Shown here piece by piece: positions 41,734-51,051 of a DNA stretch of 64,000 nucleotides. This stretch comes from Thermoleophilaceae bacterium (GTDB lineage: Bacteria > Actinomycetota > Thermoleophilia > Solirubrobacterales > Thermoleophilaceae). Within the stretch, counting starts at the first letter, position 1. The number at the start of each line of letters is the position of its first letter. Position numbers and translations under genes: made by a program. The DNA is taken from the NCBI GenBank assembly GCA_030447725.1, contig JAUJOQ010000008.1, forward strand, positions 50,475 through 114,474, written 5' to 3'. The notes under the pieces were generated by a model. That model worked only from the letters and a program-made list of their open reading frames with translations, did not search any database and was not told where the DNA came from.

Positions 41734-42758
41734 GCCGCCAGGGACTGCTCCAGCTCCTCCGTGTAGCGCCCGTACCGGGCCTCGCCGTTGCAGCGCGCGC
41801 GGTGAGCAAACGCCTTCTGGGCATCCGGCTCCTTGGCCTCGTCACCACTCCAAGCCTCCAGCGGGGTGGCCTGGAGCGCGCGACCGTAGGAGAAGCTGAG
41901 CTCCCACGGCACGTTGCCGAGTGCGTTCATCGCACTCAGATGGGCGCTCGCCAGCTCGTCGCTCTGGCCGCCGGACAGGAAGGCGATGCCCGGCACGGCT
42001 GCGGGGACCACCTGCCTGAAGAGGGTCAGGGTGCGCTCGGCGACCTCCTCGATGCTCCCCTGCTGCGGGGCGTCGGTGCCGGAGAGGACCATGTTGGGCT
42101 TCAGGATCATGCCCTCGAGCGCGACCCGCTGGTCGAGCAGCGCAGCGAACACGGCACGCAGCGTGGCGAGCGTCACCTCCTCCGCGCGGTCGATGGAGTG
42201 GGTGCCATCCATCAGCACCTCGGGCTCGACTATCGGAACGATTCCCGCCTCCTGGCACAGCGCGGCGTAGCGCGCCAGTGCGTGGGCGTTGACGTCGATG
42301 CAGTAGGTGCTCGGCAACACATCGTCGATGGCGATCACCGCCCGCCACTTGGCGAACCGCGCACCCATCTCGTAGTACTCCTCGAGGCGCTCGCGCAGCC
42401 CGTCGAGCCCCTCGGTCACCTTCTCGCCCTCCGCCCCGGCGAGGGGCTTGGCCCCGGTGTCGACCTTGATGCCCGGCACCATTCCGCGTTCGGAGAGCAG
42501 CTCGCAGAAGGGGCGCCCGTCCGCACTCTGCTGGCGGATCGTCTCGTCGTAGAGGATCACGCCGCTGATGTGCTCCTCGGCTCCGGGCGTGGAGACGAGC
42601 AGCTCCCGAAAGTGCCGGCGTGTCTCCTCCGTCGACTCCACCCCGACGGCCTCGAGGCGCTTGGTCATCGTGGCGTTGCTCTCGTCTGCCGCCAGGATGC
42701 CCCTGCCGGGAGCCACCATGGCGAGCGCCGTGGCGTGAAGTGCCTCGAGCCCGCTCAT
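41730..42758 (-). CDS. fba: class I fructose-bisphosphate aldolase
   Basis: 342 aa, plant/animal-type class I aldolase forming a Schiff base with a lysine. Motifs GRGILAADESNATMTKR, YDETIRQQ, GIKVDTGAKPL, the lysine in GMILKPNMVL and AFLSGGQSDELA. It makes fructose and sedoheptulose bisphosphates in the Calvin cycle. The ATG overlaps the glpX stop (ATGA). The much longer in-frame ORF upstream covers glpX in another frame and is not coding. Confidence 0.94.
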   Translation of the reverse strand: MSGLEALHATALAMVAPGRGILAADESNATMTKRLEAVGVESTEETRRHFRELLVSTPGAEEHISGVILYDETIRQQSADGRPFCELLSERGMVPGIKVDTGAKPLAGAEGEKVTEGLDGLRERLEEYYEMGARFAKWRAVIAIDDVLPSTYCIDVNAHALARYAALCQEAGIVPIVEPEVLMDGTHSIDRAEEVTLATLRAVFAALLDQRVALEGMILKPNMVLSGTDAPQQGSIEEVAERTLTLFRQVVPAAVPGIAFLSGGQSDELASAHLSAMNALGNVPWELSFSYGRALQATPLEAWSGDEAKEPDAQKAFAHRARCNGEARYGRYTEELEQSLAA

Positions 42759-43735
42759 GCCTGCGCCTCGGCGATGCGCTGAACGCCACCCGCGGAGATC
42801 ACCATGGACTCGGTCCAAGGTTGCCCTTCGACGGTCCATGGTCGTCGTAGCAGCGGGCCACCGGTTACCCCGGTGGCGACGAAGACGCTCTCGCCGCTCA
42901 CGAGGTCGTCGACCTCGAGCACCCGCCCGGCGTCGAGGCCGGCGCCGCTCAAAGCCTCCGACTCGTCGTCGCTGCGCGGCGCCAGGCGAGCCTGCATCCA
43001 GCCCCCGAGCGCGCTCGTGGCGCACGCGGTCATGACCCCTTCCGGCGTGCCGCCCACTCCCATGAGGAGGTCCGCTTCTCCGCCCGGCAGCAGCGCCGCG
43101 AGGGATGCGGCCACATCGCCGTCCGGCGGTGAGGTGACCCGGGCTCCGGCCGCGTGCACCCGCCCGATCAGCTCGGCGTGACGCGGCTTGTCCAGCACCA
43201 TCACCCGCAGGTTCTCGATCGGCTTGCCCAGCGCTTCGGACAGTCGCTCCAGGTTCTCCTCGGGCTCGCATTCGATGTCGAGCACACCGCCGCCCGCGCG
43301 TCCGGTCACGAGCTTGTCCATGTAGAAGGAGACGCCCAGGTCGGCCATCGACCCGCGCTCGGCGAAGGCAATGGTGGCCAGCGCATCCGGGAGGCCCTTT
43401 GCGCACAGGTGAGTGCACTCGAGCGGATCGACGGCTATGTCGAACTCTCGGCCGCCCTGGCCGAGGCACTCGCCGTGGTAGAGCATCGGAGCCTCGTCCT
43501 TCGCACCCTCGCCCACCACCACCGTGCCACTCCCGGGGCCGGAGGCGAGCACCTCGCGCATGGCGTCGGTGGCTGCGGCGTCCGCGTCCTTCGGGCTTCC
43601 GCGGCCCACCCAGGGCCCGCAGGCCAGGGCCGCCGCGCGTGCCGCCGCGAGGGCGAGACCCGCGAAATCTCCGACGCCGCCCGCGTCGGCGGTGCCTATC
43701 TGATCGGCTTGGGGCGGTGCGGCGGTGGAAGACAT
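42755..43735 (-). CDS. glpX: class II fructose-1,6-bisphosphatase GlpX
   Basis: Dephosphorylates fructose (and often sedoheptulose) bisphosphate. 326 aa. Metal-binding and active-site segments: KDADAAATDAMREVL, VVVGEGAKDEAPMLYHGE, IAVDPLECTHLCAKG and LLMGVGGTPEGVMTA. The usual metal motif is DPLEGT; here the glycine is Cys (DPLECT). First gene of the Calvin operon; the 68-bp gap upstream probably holds its promoter. Confidence 0.92.
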   Translation of the reverse strand: MSSTAAPPQADQIGTADAGGVGDFAGLALAAARAAALACGPWVGRGSPKDADAAATDAMREVLASGPGSGTVVVGEGAKDEAPMLYHGECLGQGGREFDIAVDPLECTHLCAKGLPDALATIAFAERGSMADLGVSFYMDKLVTGRAGGGVLDIECEPEENLERLSEALGKPIENLRVMVLDKPRHAELIGRVHAAGARVTSPPDGDVAASLAALLPGGEADLLMGVGGTPEGVMTACATSALGGWMQARLAPRSDDESEALSGAGLDAGRVLEVDDLVSGESVFVATGVTGGPLLRRPWTVEGQPWTESMVISAGGVQRIAEAQA

Positions 43736-43803
43736 GAGATCGACGCTAATTCTCCTCAGATTGAAAATCCATCACACGTTTGCACGGACGGATAGCCGTA
43801 CGA

Positions 43804-44418
43804 CTATGCCGTCAGGCGGGTCTCAACAGCGGCAGAGCCGATGGCTCCCTCGCGGAGGACTCTATACCCGGCGTCAATCTCGTACCGCGTCAGGTCCACC
43901 ACCGTCGAGGCGACCCCTGGTAGCTCACCGCCGTCCAGCTGCAGGTCCACGTCGCGGCGGATGCCCTCGTCGACGTCGGAGAGGCGCCGGGCGTCGGCAC
44001 GCCCGGAGCGGTTGGCGCTCGACTGCAGCACGGGCCGGCGAGTCGCGGCCAGCGGAGCCAGCGGGCCGGTCAGCTCGGGCACCCGCAGGCCCAGCCGCTC
44101 GGGCTCGGGGCCGCAGGCCAGCGGGTAACGCCGGGCTGGGTTGGGAAGCAGCAGCGTCAGCGGGCCGGGGAGCAGCCGCTCGACGGCCTCTCGCGTACGC
44201 GCCCCCAGCTCGGCCAGTGCCGCCAGTGCCAGCCCGAGGTCGAAGAACATGACCGCCGCCGGCCGGTCCGGCGGGCGCCCCTTCAACGCGTACAGGCGCC
44301 GCACCCCCTCCTCCGATTCAGGGTCGGTGGCCAACCCGTAGACGGTGTCCGCGGGAAAGAGCGCCACTCGACCGACCGAGACGCAGCGGCTGAAGTCGGC
44401 AACGTCGTCCGCGGTCAT
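43804..44418 (-). CDS. tsaC: threonylcarbamoyl-AMP synthase, TsaC/Sua5 family
   Basis: Makes L-threonylcarbamoyl-AMP for the t6A modification of tRNAs. 204 aa, short TsaC form without the Sua5 extension. Motifs RVALFPADTVYGLATDPES, LYALKGRPPDRP, LLPGPLTLLLPN and LQSSANRSGRADAR. It overlaps the end of prmC, consistent with the prfA-prmC-tsaC order widely found in bacteria. Confidence 0.93.
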   Translation of the reverse strand: MTADDVADFSRCVSVGRVALFPADTVYGLATDPESEEGVRRLYALKGRPPDRPAAVMFFDLGLALAALAELGARTREAVERLLPGPLTLLLPNPARRYPLACGPEPERLGLRVPELTGPLAPLAATRRPVLQSSANRSGRADARRLSDVDEGIRRDVDLQLDGGELPGVASTVVDLTRYEIDAGYRVLREGAIGSAAVETRLTA

Positions 44419-45260
44419 CGGGCCGTCCCGACGGTCACCCGCTCGCGCCCGGCGAGGTCATGGTGGGTCTCGGCTGCGTCCAGCAGACCTCGCACCGCCC
44501 GGGCCTGGCGGGGCGAGTGCTCGAGCGCCACGCGTGTGCCGGCCGGGACCTCGGAGAGGACATCCCTGATCGCCTCCAATCCGTTCCCCCCCGGCACCAG
44601 CGCCTCATGGGGCTCGTGGTTGCGGATCTCCGGGGCCAGCGTCGCCATCTCCGCGATGCTCACATAGGGCAGGTTGGCCACCACCAGGTCGTACGGCCGC
44701 ATCCCGGCGTTTCGACTGCTCAACCCGAAGGCGATCGGGTCAGGCAGGCCCCGGGCCACGGCCAGCGGGAGATCGAGTCCGAGTGAGCGGGCGTTGGCGC
44801 GCGCCACGTCGATGGCGCCCGGCGAGGAATCCGACGCCGATACCCGCAGGTCGGGGCGCTCGTGCATGAGCGCCAGCGCCACCGCACCGCTGCCCGTGCC
44901 GACGTCGTGCACGCGCGCGCCGCGCGGAGCCGACAATGCCACCTCCACCAGCAGCTCGGTCTCCGGCCGCGGAATCAGCACGCGCGGGTCCACGGCGAGC
45001 TCGATGTGACGAAATCCCTTGCGGCCCAGGATGTAGGCGACAGGCTCGCGCATCACACGCCGGCGCACGCGCTCGCCGATCGCTCGCGCCGACGGGGCCG
45101 GCACATCCGACGCGGATCCTGTCACCAGCTCACCGCGGTCGACGCCGAGGGCGTCGGCGATCAGCAGCTCCGCGTCAAGCTGCGGCGTGTCGCAGCCCGC
45201 GGCGCCCAGGGCGTCCGTGGCCGCGGCGAGCGCATCACGCACGGTGCCGGCGCCGCTCAC
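44415..45260 (-). CDS. prmC: release-factor glutamine methyltransferase PrmC
   Basis: Methylates the Gln of the GGQ motif of release factors with SAM. 281 aa. N-terminal helical domain (LDAELLIADALGVDRGEL), then PVAYILGRKGFRHIELAV, IPRPETELLVEVAL, SAM motif VHDVGTGSGAVALAL, and the catalytic motif as DLVVANLPYVS, i.e. NLPY where NPPY is standard. The start GTG is chosen from alignment. It follows prfA, its substrate's gene. Confidence 0.9.
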   Translation of the reverse strand: MSGAGTVRDALAAATDALGAAGCDTPQLDAELLIADALGVDRGELVTGSASDVPAPSARAIGERVRRRVMREPVAYILGRKGFRHIELAVDPRVLIPRPETELLVEVALSAPRGARVHDVGTGSGAVALALMHERPDLRVSASDSSPGAIDVARANARSLGLDLPLAVARGLPDPIAFGLSSRNAGMRPYDLVVANLPYVSIAEMATLAPEIRNHEPHEALVPGGNGLEAIRDVLSEVPAGTRVALEHSPRQARAVRGLLDAAETHHDLAGRERVTVGTAR

Positions 45261-45291
45261 GGGGGAGGATTCGACAGGGATGCGGAACCCT

Positions 45292-46350
45292 TCATTCCGT
45301 CTGCCCCGGCGAGCCGCCCTCGAGCTTGCGGCGCTTCTCCTCGGCTTCCAGGGCGGCGGTGAACTCGTCCAGCTCCCCACCCAGCACGCGCAGTACCTCG
45401 CCCTTGGTCAGCTTCACACGGTGGTCGGTCACGCGGTCCTGAGGGAAGTTGTAGGTTCGGATCTTCTCCGCCCGCTCGCCCGTGCCCACCTGCGACCGCC
45501 GGTCTTCGGCCAGCTCGGCCTGCTGCGCCGCCAGCTCGCGCTCATACAGGCGCGCGCGCAGCACGCGCATCGCCTTGTCGCGGTTCTGCAGCTGTGACTT
45601 CTCGTCCTGCATCGAGACCACGAGGCCGGTCGGCCTGTGGGTGATCCGCACCGCCGAGTCGGTGGTGTTCACCGACTGACCCCCCGGGCCCGATGACCGG
45701 TAGACGTCGATCTGCAGGTCGTTCTGATCCACGGCCACCTCAACGTCCTCGGCCTCCGGGAGCACGGCGACGGTGGCGGTAGAGGTGTGGATCCGCCCCT
45801 GCGACTCCGTCTCTGGCACGCGCTGGACGCGGTGGGTGCCGCCTTCGTGCTTGAACACGCTGTAGGCGCCGGCGCCCTTGATCGCAAAGGTGTAGTCCCC
45901 ATCGGCAAGCGAAAGCGCTTCGGGCACGAAGCCGCGGCGCTCCGCGTAGCGGTCGAGCATCCGGTAGATGTCAGCGGCGAACAGGCCGGCCTCATCGCCT
46001 CCCGCCCCGCCGCGGACCTCGACGATCACGTTCTTGGCGTCGTTGGGATCGGGCTCCACCATCGCGAGTCGGATCGCCTCGGCCAGCTCGGCCAGCCGGG
46101 ACTCCGAGCTCTCGAGCATCTCCCGGACCTCGGGATCGTCTCCGTCCTCTGAGAGCATCTCGCGCGCGCCCTCGGCGTCGGAGGCGGTGCGCCGCCACTC
46201 CACGGCGAGAAGATACGCGGGCTCGAGGTTCCTGTAGGCGCGGCCCACCGCGGCGTAGCGCTCCCGGTCCGAGATCACCTCCGGGTCCGACATCTGATCC
46301 GAAAGCTCGGTGAAACGGCTCTCTATCTGCTTGACCAGCCTCTCGATCAT
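45292..46350 (-). CDS. prfA: peptide chain release factor 1
   Basis: Ends translation at UAA and UAG. 352 aa. Stop-codon recognition tripeptide PET in RVPETESQGRIHTS (PxT class = RF1), and the catalytic GGQ in SSGPGGQSVNTTDSAV. The ATG at 46350 is the family start; the long ORF upstream in this frame is not coding and crosses repeats. Reading UAG/UAA only, this factor would not compete at the UGA of the CooC-type gene. Confidence 0.96.
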   Translation of the reverse strand: MIERLVKQIESRFTELSDQMSDPEVISDRERYAAVGRAYRNLEPAYLLAVEWRRTASDAEGAREMLSEDGDDPEVREMLESSESRLAELAEAIRLAMVEPDPNDAKNVIVEVRGGAGGDEAGLFAADIYRMLDRYAERRGFVPEALSLADGDYTFAIKGAGAYSVFKHEGGTHRVQRVPETESQGRIHTSTATVAVLPEAEDVEVAVDQNDLQIDVYRSSGPGGQSVNTTDSAVRITHRPTGLVVSMQDEKSQLQNRDKAMRVLRARLYERELAAQQAELAEDRRSQVGTGERAEKIRTYNFPQDRVTDHRVKLTKGEVLRVLGGELDEFTAALEAEEKRRKLEGGSPGQTE

Positions 46351-46377
46351 CGTCGAGAAGGGTATTCGGGCCCCAGC

Positions 46378-46458
46378 GAGGAGCGCAGCCGGAACGTCGT
46401 TCCCGCGAGCACCGGACAGCGAGGAGCGCAGCCGGAACGTCGTTCCGGCGAGCACCGG
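46378..46458. repeat. REP-like element, two direct copies
   Basis: Two 38-bp copies (46378-46415 and 46421-46458) containing GAGCGCAGCCGGAACG and TCGTTCCGGCGAGCACCGG. It is the reverse complement of the element at 9473-9620 and carries the same palindrome around CCGGAACG-T-CGTTCCGG. It lies between prfA and the DUF1385 gene. Confidence 0.85.
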
Positions 46459-46466
46459 AGCTTCTC

Positions 46467-47522
46467 CTACGCAACCACCTCCATGCCGACCATCTCCTCC
46501 TCCGTCGCCTCGGCGGGGTTCTCGACGCTCAGCACCGCCTCGAGCGCGGCGATCGCCACGGCGAGCTGCGCCAGATCGGGCTCCCTGGTGGTCAGGCGCT
46601 GCAGCTGCAATCCGGGCCACATCAGCGCACGCGCCCAGCTCTTGGTGCGGTTGCGACCGAACCACTTGATCACCTCGAACGCGATGCCGGCCACCAGCGG
46701 AATTCCCACCACGCGCGAGATGAACAGCCACTGCCAGTCGAGCTTGCCCAGCGGGGCGAAGACGAAGATGGCCACGATCATCACGATCAGAAGGAAGCTC
46801 GTTCCGCAGCGGGGGTGCAGGCGCGAGAAGCGCTGGGCGTTGTCCGGCGTCAGGTCCAGCCCGGCCTCGTAGCAGGAGATCGTCTTGTGCTCGGCCCCGT
46901 GGTACTCGAACACGCGCTGAAGGTCGCGGATGCGCGAGATCAGCCAGATGTAGGCGAGGAAGATCGAGATCCGGATCAGCTTCTCGATCACCAGAAAGGT
47001 GAACGAGTTGGGGATGTCGTCCCTGAAGATGTTGGTGAGCCCGGCCGGCAGCAGGAAGAACAGACCGATAGCGAAGAGCATCGCGAAGACGATCGTCCCG
47101 GCCCAGGTGCCCCCGCCGATCTCCTGGCTCTTGCCTTCCTCGTCGTCGGGCAGCTGGGCGTTTGCCGAGATGCCAAGCGCCTTGAAGCCGATCTTGAGCG
47201 ACTCGCCGAGGGCCACGACACCCCGTATCAGCGGCAGGCGCAGGATCCGGTGGCGCCTGGTCGCCGACTCCAGCGGCTCCGTGTGGATCTCGATCTCGCC
47301 ATGGGCACCCAGCGTGGGATCGAGCTCGCCGCCGGCCAGCTCCTCCTCCGTGGGCTTGCGCACCGCAACGGCCCACGTGGAGACGCCGCGCATCATGACG
47401 CCCTCGAGCACGGCCTGGCCGCCCACGGGCAGGTCGCGAGGCGCTTCGAGCGCGCCGTCGGCGACGTGATGGGTTCCGGCGCCGTTCGTGTGGGGCTCGG
47501 GGTCGGCGCTCACGTTGAGCAT
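46467..47522 (-). CDS. DUF1385 membrane protein
   Basis: 351 aa. Signature motifs VGGQAVLEGVMMRG and VFEYHGAEHKTISCYE with following HPRCGTSFLLIVMIV define the DUF1385 family (E. coli lacks it; the Bacillus homologue is YqhQ). About four membrane helices (residues ~140-165, 178-195, 235-255, 265-285). Commonly found near prfA and rpmE in Actinobacteria and Firmicutes. Function unknown. Confidence 0.9.
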   Translation of the reverse strand: MLNVSADPEPHTNGAGTHHVADGALEAPRDLPVGGQAVLEGVMMRGVSTWAVAVRKPTEEELAGGELDPTLGAHGEIEIHTEPLESATRRHRILRLPLIRGVVALGESLKIGFKALGISANAQLPDDEEGKSQEIGGGTWAGTIVFAMLFAIGLFFLLPAGLTNIFRDDIPNSFTFLVIEKLIRISIFLAYIWLISRIRDLQRVFEYHGAEHKTISCYEAGLDLTPDNAQRFSRLHPRCGTSFLLIVMIVAIFVFAPLGKLDWQWLFISRVVGIPLVAGIAFEVIKWFGRNRTKSWARALMWPGLQLQRLTTREPDLAQLAVAIAALEAVLSVENPAEATEEEMVGMEVVA

Positions 47523-47553
47523 CGTATCGGCGGCCGTTCGCGGAACCCTGAGA

Positions 47554-48312
47554 TCAGGGTTTCAGCGGGCAGCGCGAGCTCAGGACGTTGTCGGACTCCG
47601 AGCTCTCGGTCACGGTGCCCGCGGGGTCGACCTCGGCGCGCACCGAATCGATGCAGGCAGGCCCGTTCAGGAGCGCGACCCTTTCCTCATCGGGCTCCAG
47701 CGAGCCGACGGTGACGGTGTCTACGCCGGCCCCGTCGACCGCCAGCCCGACGTTCGCCCCTGGCGCGGTGGCGCCGCCACGGTTGATCACCTGCACCGCG
47801 TACGTGAACACTCCGGGGGAGGCGGGCGTCGGGTGAGCGCCGATCTTGGCCACGCGGAGGTTGGCCAGCTCGCCGGCCTGGCTACAGGTGCCGGACCGCC
47901 GCGCGGCCTCTCGCACCAACTCGCCTCCGGGGCCATACCAGCGAAACCGCACCCGCGCGCGGTACTCCGACCCCTCGGCGAGCGCGAGCACCTCCTGAGT
48001 GTGCACGAAGCGCTTCACGCCGGACATCGACTTGCGCCACACGTTCAGGCCGGGGGCGCGCACCATCTCGAAGATCCCACCGCCCTGCCGCTCTTGCAGC
48101 GCAAAGCGCATCCACATCGTGTCTGTGCCCGCCACCTGCCGCATGACCCCGCGGAACTGGGCGGACCGGTCCAACGCCTGGGGGCCCCGAGAGCACTCGG
48201 CCACCGAGACGCGAGCGAGCGGCGCCTTGGATCCGGGGTCGGCCAGCGCAACGGGCGCCGCGAGAGCGGCGACCGCGCAGAGACCGGCCAGCTTGGGGCA
48301 GAAAGGAGACAC
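47554..48312 (-). CDS. secreted CARDB-domain protein
   Basis: 252 aa with a plausible signal peptide (LAGLCAVAALAAPVALADPG, cleavage after about residue 25). C-terminal ~100 residues match a CARDB-type beta-sandwich (PGVFTYAVQVINRGGATAPG, GNVGLAVDG-like, ESSESDNVLSSRC). Two disulfides are possible (Cys38/..., CSQAGEL, ACIDSV, SSRC). The GTG start lacks a ribosome-binding site. Function unknown; an extracellular adhesive or structural role is typical. Confidence 0.7.
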   Translation of the reverse strand: MSPFCPKLAGLCAVAALAAPVALADPGSKAPLARVSVAECSRGPQALDRSAQFRGVMRQVAGTDTMWMRFALQERQGGGIFEMVRAPGLNVWRKSMSGVKRFVHTQEVLALAEGSEYRARVRFRWYGPGGELVREAARRSGTCSQAGELANLRVAKIGAHPTPASPGVFTYAVQVINRGGATAPGANVGLAVDGAGVDTVTVGSLEPDEERVALLNGPACIDSVRAEVDPAGTVTESSESDNVLSSRCPLKP

Positions 48313-48363
48313 GCGATCATGGGAACAGCTACGAGTAGCCCGAGTTGCGCCCGCGCGCGCGGA

Positions 48364-48600
48364 GAGCGAGCCATCAGCGGGACGCAGGCAGCGCGACGCG
48401 GGCGAATGCCCACGAGCGACCCCGAGTCGCGCCCCACGGGCGCGAAGAGCGAGCTATCAGCGGAACACAGGCAGCGCGACGCGGGCGAATGCCCACGAGC
48501 GACCCCGAGTCGCGCCCCCGCGGGCGCGAAGAGCGAGCTATGAAGGGGACGCAGGGAGCGACGTGGGCGAATGCCCACGAGCGACCGAGGACCCTTCAGA
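48364..48600. repeat. three tandem ~83-bp units rich in hairpins
   Basis: Units start at 48364, 48447 and 48531 (83 and 84 bp; the third is shortened). Each contains GAGCGAGC, GGGC-GAAT-GCCC, GCGAC-CCCGA-GTCGC and GCGCCC/GGGCGC, all able to fold into short hairpins. They fill the gap between the CARDB gene and rpmE. No convincing ORF. Confidence 0.85.
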
Positions 48601-48606
48601 GCGAAG

Positions 48607-48816
48607 CTATCCGCGCCCGCGGCGGGCGGCGCGGCGGCGGAAGCGTTCAACTCGGCCGCCCGTATCGACAAGCTTCTGCTTGCCGGTGTAGAACGGGTGG
48701 CAGTTGGAGCAGATCTCTACGTGGATCTCGCCCTGGGTGGCGCGCGTGGTGAACTCGTTGCCGCAGGTGCAGCGGACGTGCGACTCGGTGTATTCGGGAT
48801 GGATCTCGGCCTTCAT
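48607..48816 (-). CDS. rpmE: ribosomal protein L31, zinc-binding form
   Basis: 69 aa, 50S subunit protein. [20 protein letters not shown] and [15 protein letters not shown] give the Cys residues of the zinc (C+) form. The ATG overlaps the gpsA stop (ATGA). The upstream in-frame ORF is not coding. Confidence 0.95.
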   Translation of the reverse strand: MKAEIHPEYTESHVRCTCGNEFTTRATQGEIHVEICSNCHPFYTGKQKLVDTGGRVERFRRRAARRGRG

Positions 48817-49862
48817 CGTTGCCCTGAGTGTAGCCGCGTCCGAAACCGGTCTTGCAGCCTCGCCCACCAGGTGGCAGGACTCCCGAACCGGGCGGGCGGA
48901 GGCTGCTTGGCCCGCACGAGCTCCACCCACTCGTCGAGCGGCAGGCTGCCGTCGATCAGGCGCGCGAGGGCGGAGGTGACCGGCGCCTCTAGGCCGGCCT
49001 TCCTGATCGCGCGGGCCAGCAGCCGCACGGTCTCCAAGGCCTCCACCGCCTGGCCGAGCCGGAGGGGGATGTCCGCGGCGGGCACGCCCTGCGCCAGCAG
49101 CTCTCCGGCGCTGCGGTTGCGCGACGTGGGCGCCAGCGCGGTGGCGACCAGATCCCCAGTGCCTCCGCGACCGACGAAGGTGCGCGCCTCGCCGCCCGAG
49201 AGCTCGGCCAGCGAGAGCACCTCGAGGAAGATGTCGGCCGCCGCCATCCCTGCCGCATTGAGCCCCTGGGCGCGCGTCGCGCCGACCGCTACCGCGGCGG
49301 AGTTCTTGGCCACGCCGGCCAGCTCGACTCCGACCGGGTCGTTGGACACCTCGCACACCACGCCTGCGCTCTGGAACGTCTCGGCCACACGGTGGGCGAG
49401 CGGCTCCGAGTGGGAAGCGCAGACCAGCCCGGCGCCGGTCTCGACCATCTCCCGCGCGTGCGCGGGGCCGCCCACGCAGGCGGTGCGCTCGGCGCCGAAC
49501 GACCTCTCCAGCGCCACGGTCGGCGGCGTGCCGTGGGGCGGCACCAGTCCCTTTGCCAGGGAGACGATCCCCGCGGTGTCGGCCACGCCCTGACGCTCGA
49601 TCTCCGCGAGGGCCTCCCCGAGCCCGCTTGACGGCACGGCGAGGAAGATCATGTCCGAGCGGTGAAACTGATCGTCGCGCGAGCCGAGGGTCCGTACCTT
49701 CAGCGCCTGGGGGATGGACACCCCGGGGAGGTAGCGCACGTTCTCCTCCGCTGTGAGGATCGTCGTCATCTGCTCGTGCGTCCGGCACAGGAGCGTCGTG
49801 CGCAGTCCGGCCCGTTCGAGCAGCAGGGCGACGGCGGTGCCGAAGGACCCCGCGCCCACCAC
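48813..49862 (-). CDS. gpsA: glycerol-3-phosphate dehydrogenase [NAD(P)+]
   Basis: Reduces dihydroxyacetone phosphate to sn-glycerol 3-phosphate for phospholipids. 349 aa. N-terminal [17 protein letters not shown] (NAD(P) fold), then [21 protein letters not shown] (GPSxAxE region, with His), catalytic Lys in [14 protein letters not shown], and [23 protein letters not shown]. The start is set at the GTG next to the nucleotide motif; no ATG upstream fits and an in-frame stop lies 26 codons before it. Confidence 0.92.
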   Translation of the reverse strand: MVGAGSFGTAVALLLERAGLRTTLLCRTHEQMTTILTAEENVRYLPGVSIPQALKVRTLGSRDDQFHRSDMIFLAVPSSGLGEALAEIERQGVADTAGIVSLAKGLVPPHGTPPTVALERSFGAERTACVGGPAHAREMVETGAGLVCASHSEPLAHRVAETFQSAGVVCEVSNDPVGVELAGVAKNSAAVAVGATRAQGLNAAGMAAADIFLEVLSLAELSGGEARTFVGRGGTGDLVATALAPTSRNRSAGELLAQGVPAADIPLRLGQAVEALETVRLLARAIRKAGLEAPVTSALARLIDGSLPLDEWVELVRAKQPPPARFGSPATWWARLQDRFRTRLHSGQR

Positions 49863-50074
49863 GGTGGCGCGCCGGGGGGCATGTCCGGGGTAGCGGAGCT
49901 TGGGCGCGATGGCGGCAAGCTATCGGTCGGAGCGTCCGGCCTCCCGCTGGAATCGGTGGGCGTGGAGGATCTGGCCGACTACGAACGCCCGCTTCGCCGG
50001 GCGGGGCCGGCGCTGTTGATCCGGGGCTACTCCGGCACCGACGACATCTACACAGCACTCACCCGAGCGGCGGC

Positions 50075-50983
50075 TCAGGTGGCACGGCTCAGGCTAGCCG
50101 CCACCCTGCGCAGCGTCGCCTCCACATACGGCCTGTCGTAGGTCACCTGGGCGTGGGTGAAGCGCAGCGGCAACAGGCCTGCAGCCAGGTGGGTCTGATC
50201 GCGAAGGTGGGCTCGCGCCTGTTGCGCCGGTGTCCGGTGGTAGCGCAGGCCATCGGTCTCCACGATCAGGCCCAGGTCGGGCCACAAGAAGTCGACGCGC
50301 AGGCCGTTGACGCGTTGCTGGGTGAGCGGCTCGGGGAGGCCGGCAGCCCGCGCGATGGGCTTGAAGCGACGCTCGAGAGTGGAGTCGGTGACTGTGAAGG
50401 TGCGGCGGTCGAGAAGAGTGCGCAGCTTCAGCACGCCCCGCGCGCCCCCGAGCTCGCCGAGGCTCTCGCGTAGCCGCTCGGGGTCGATCAGGTCAAGCCT
50501 GTCCGCTTCGTTGACGGCGCGCTCCAGGTGGTCTCGGGGCAGGAAAGGGGAAACGTCCACCAGCGTGCGGGCCGGGGTCGTGACCGGGATGGCGTGGCGC
50601 AGCGTACGGTGCCCGGCGGTGAGCGCCGCGCGATGCACGACGATCCCGGGGCGGCGCGGGGTTCGGCCCGGGGGCACGGTGACCTCCACCCCGCCCGGCG
50701 GGCACACGCCCCACAGCTCCGCGGCCGCCCCGTGGCTCAACACTGCTCCCTCGCCACACGCCAGCACCGCCGCCATCAACTCACCCAACCTGCTCAGCTC
50801 ACGCCTTCCAACCGCGTACACGCCCGCGTGCACAGGGTGCAGGCGGCCGACAGCGACACGATGCTTGATCGCCTGCGGGTGCATCCCCAGCCCCAGCAGC
50901 TGCCGGCGGGCGAGCGCGAAGTGCTGCAGCCGAGCGAGTGCCCACACCGTCCGGGCAAGACTGTGAGTCCTTTGGTAGCCCAT
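50075..50983 (-). CDS. AbiEi-type antitoxin / DUF559 nuclease-like protein
   Basis: 302 aa. The N-terminal ~180 residues have the winged-helix plus beta pattern of the AbiEi_4 family (AIKHRVAVGRLHPVHAGVYAVG, GAVLSHGAAAELWG, TTPARTLVDVSPFL). The C-terminal ~100 residues match DUF559, a Vsr-like PD-(D/E)xK fold (LRVDFLWPDLGLIVETDGLRYH). Such proteins are frequent orphan genes in actinobacteria; no AbiEii toxin is adjacent. The ATG sits inside a perfect inverted repeat, so expression may be controlled by RNA structure or a bound protein. Confidence 0.8.
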   Translation of the reverse strand: MGYQRTHSLARTVWALARLQHFALARRQLLGLGMHPQAIKHRVAVGRLHPVHAGVYAVGRRELSRLGELMAAVLACGEGAVLSHGAAAELWGVCPPGGVEVTVPPGRTPRRPGIVVHRAALTAGHRTLRHAIPVTTPARTLVDVSPFLPRDHLERAVNEADRLDLIDPERLRESLGELGGARGVLKLRTLLDRRTFTVTDSTLERRFKPIARAAGLPEPLTQQRVNGLRVDFLWPDLGLIVETDGLRYHRTPAQQARAHLRDQTHLAAGLLPLRFTHAQVTYDRPYVEATLRRVAASLSRAT

Positions 50984-50996
50984 CGACTACCAAAGG
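50969..50996. promoter_or_regulatory. 10-bp inverted repeat enclosing the AbiEi/DUF559 start codon
   Basis: CCTTTGGTAG-N8-CTACCAAAGG, perfect 10-bp arms. The ATG of the gene is in the 8-nt loop. In RNA it would make a strong hairpin presenting or masking the start; in DNA it is a good dimer operator, e.g. for autoregulation by the winged-helix domain. Confidence 0.65.
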
Positions 50997-51051
50997 GCTC
51001 AAGCTATGGAAATTCGCCCCCGCCGGGAGTCTGTGACGCGGCGGGGGCCGC

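Noticed and set aside
49863..50074. Possible plus-strand coding fragment ([20 protein letters not shown]) upstream of gpsA
   Set aside because: No start signal, no family recognised, and it runs into the 3' end of the AbiEi/DUF559 gene; treated as noncoding.
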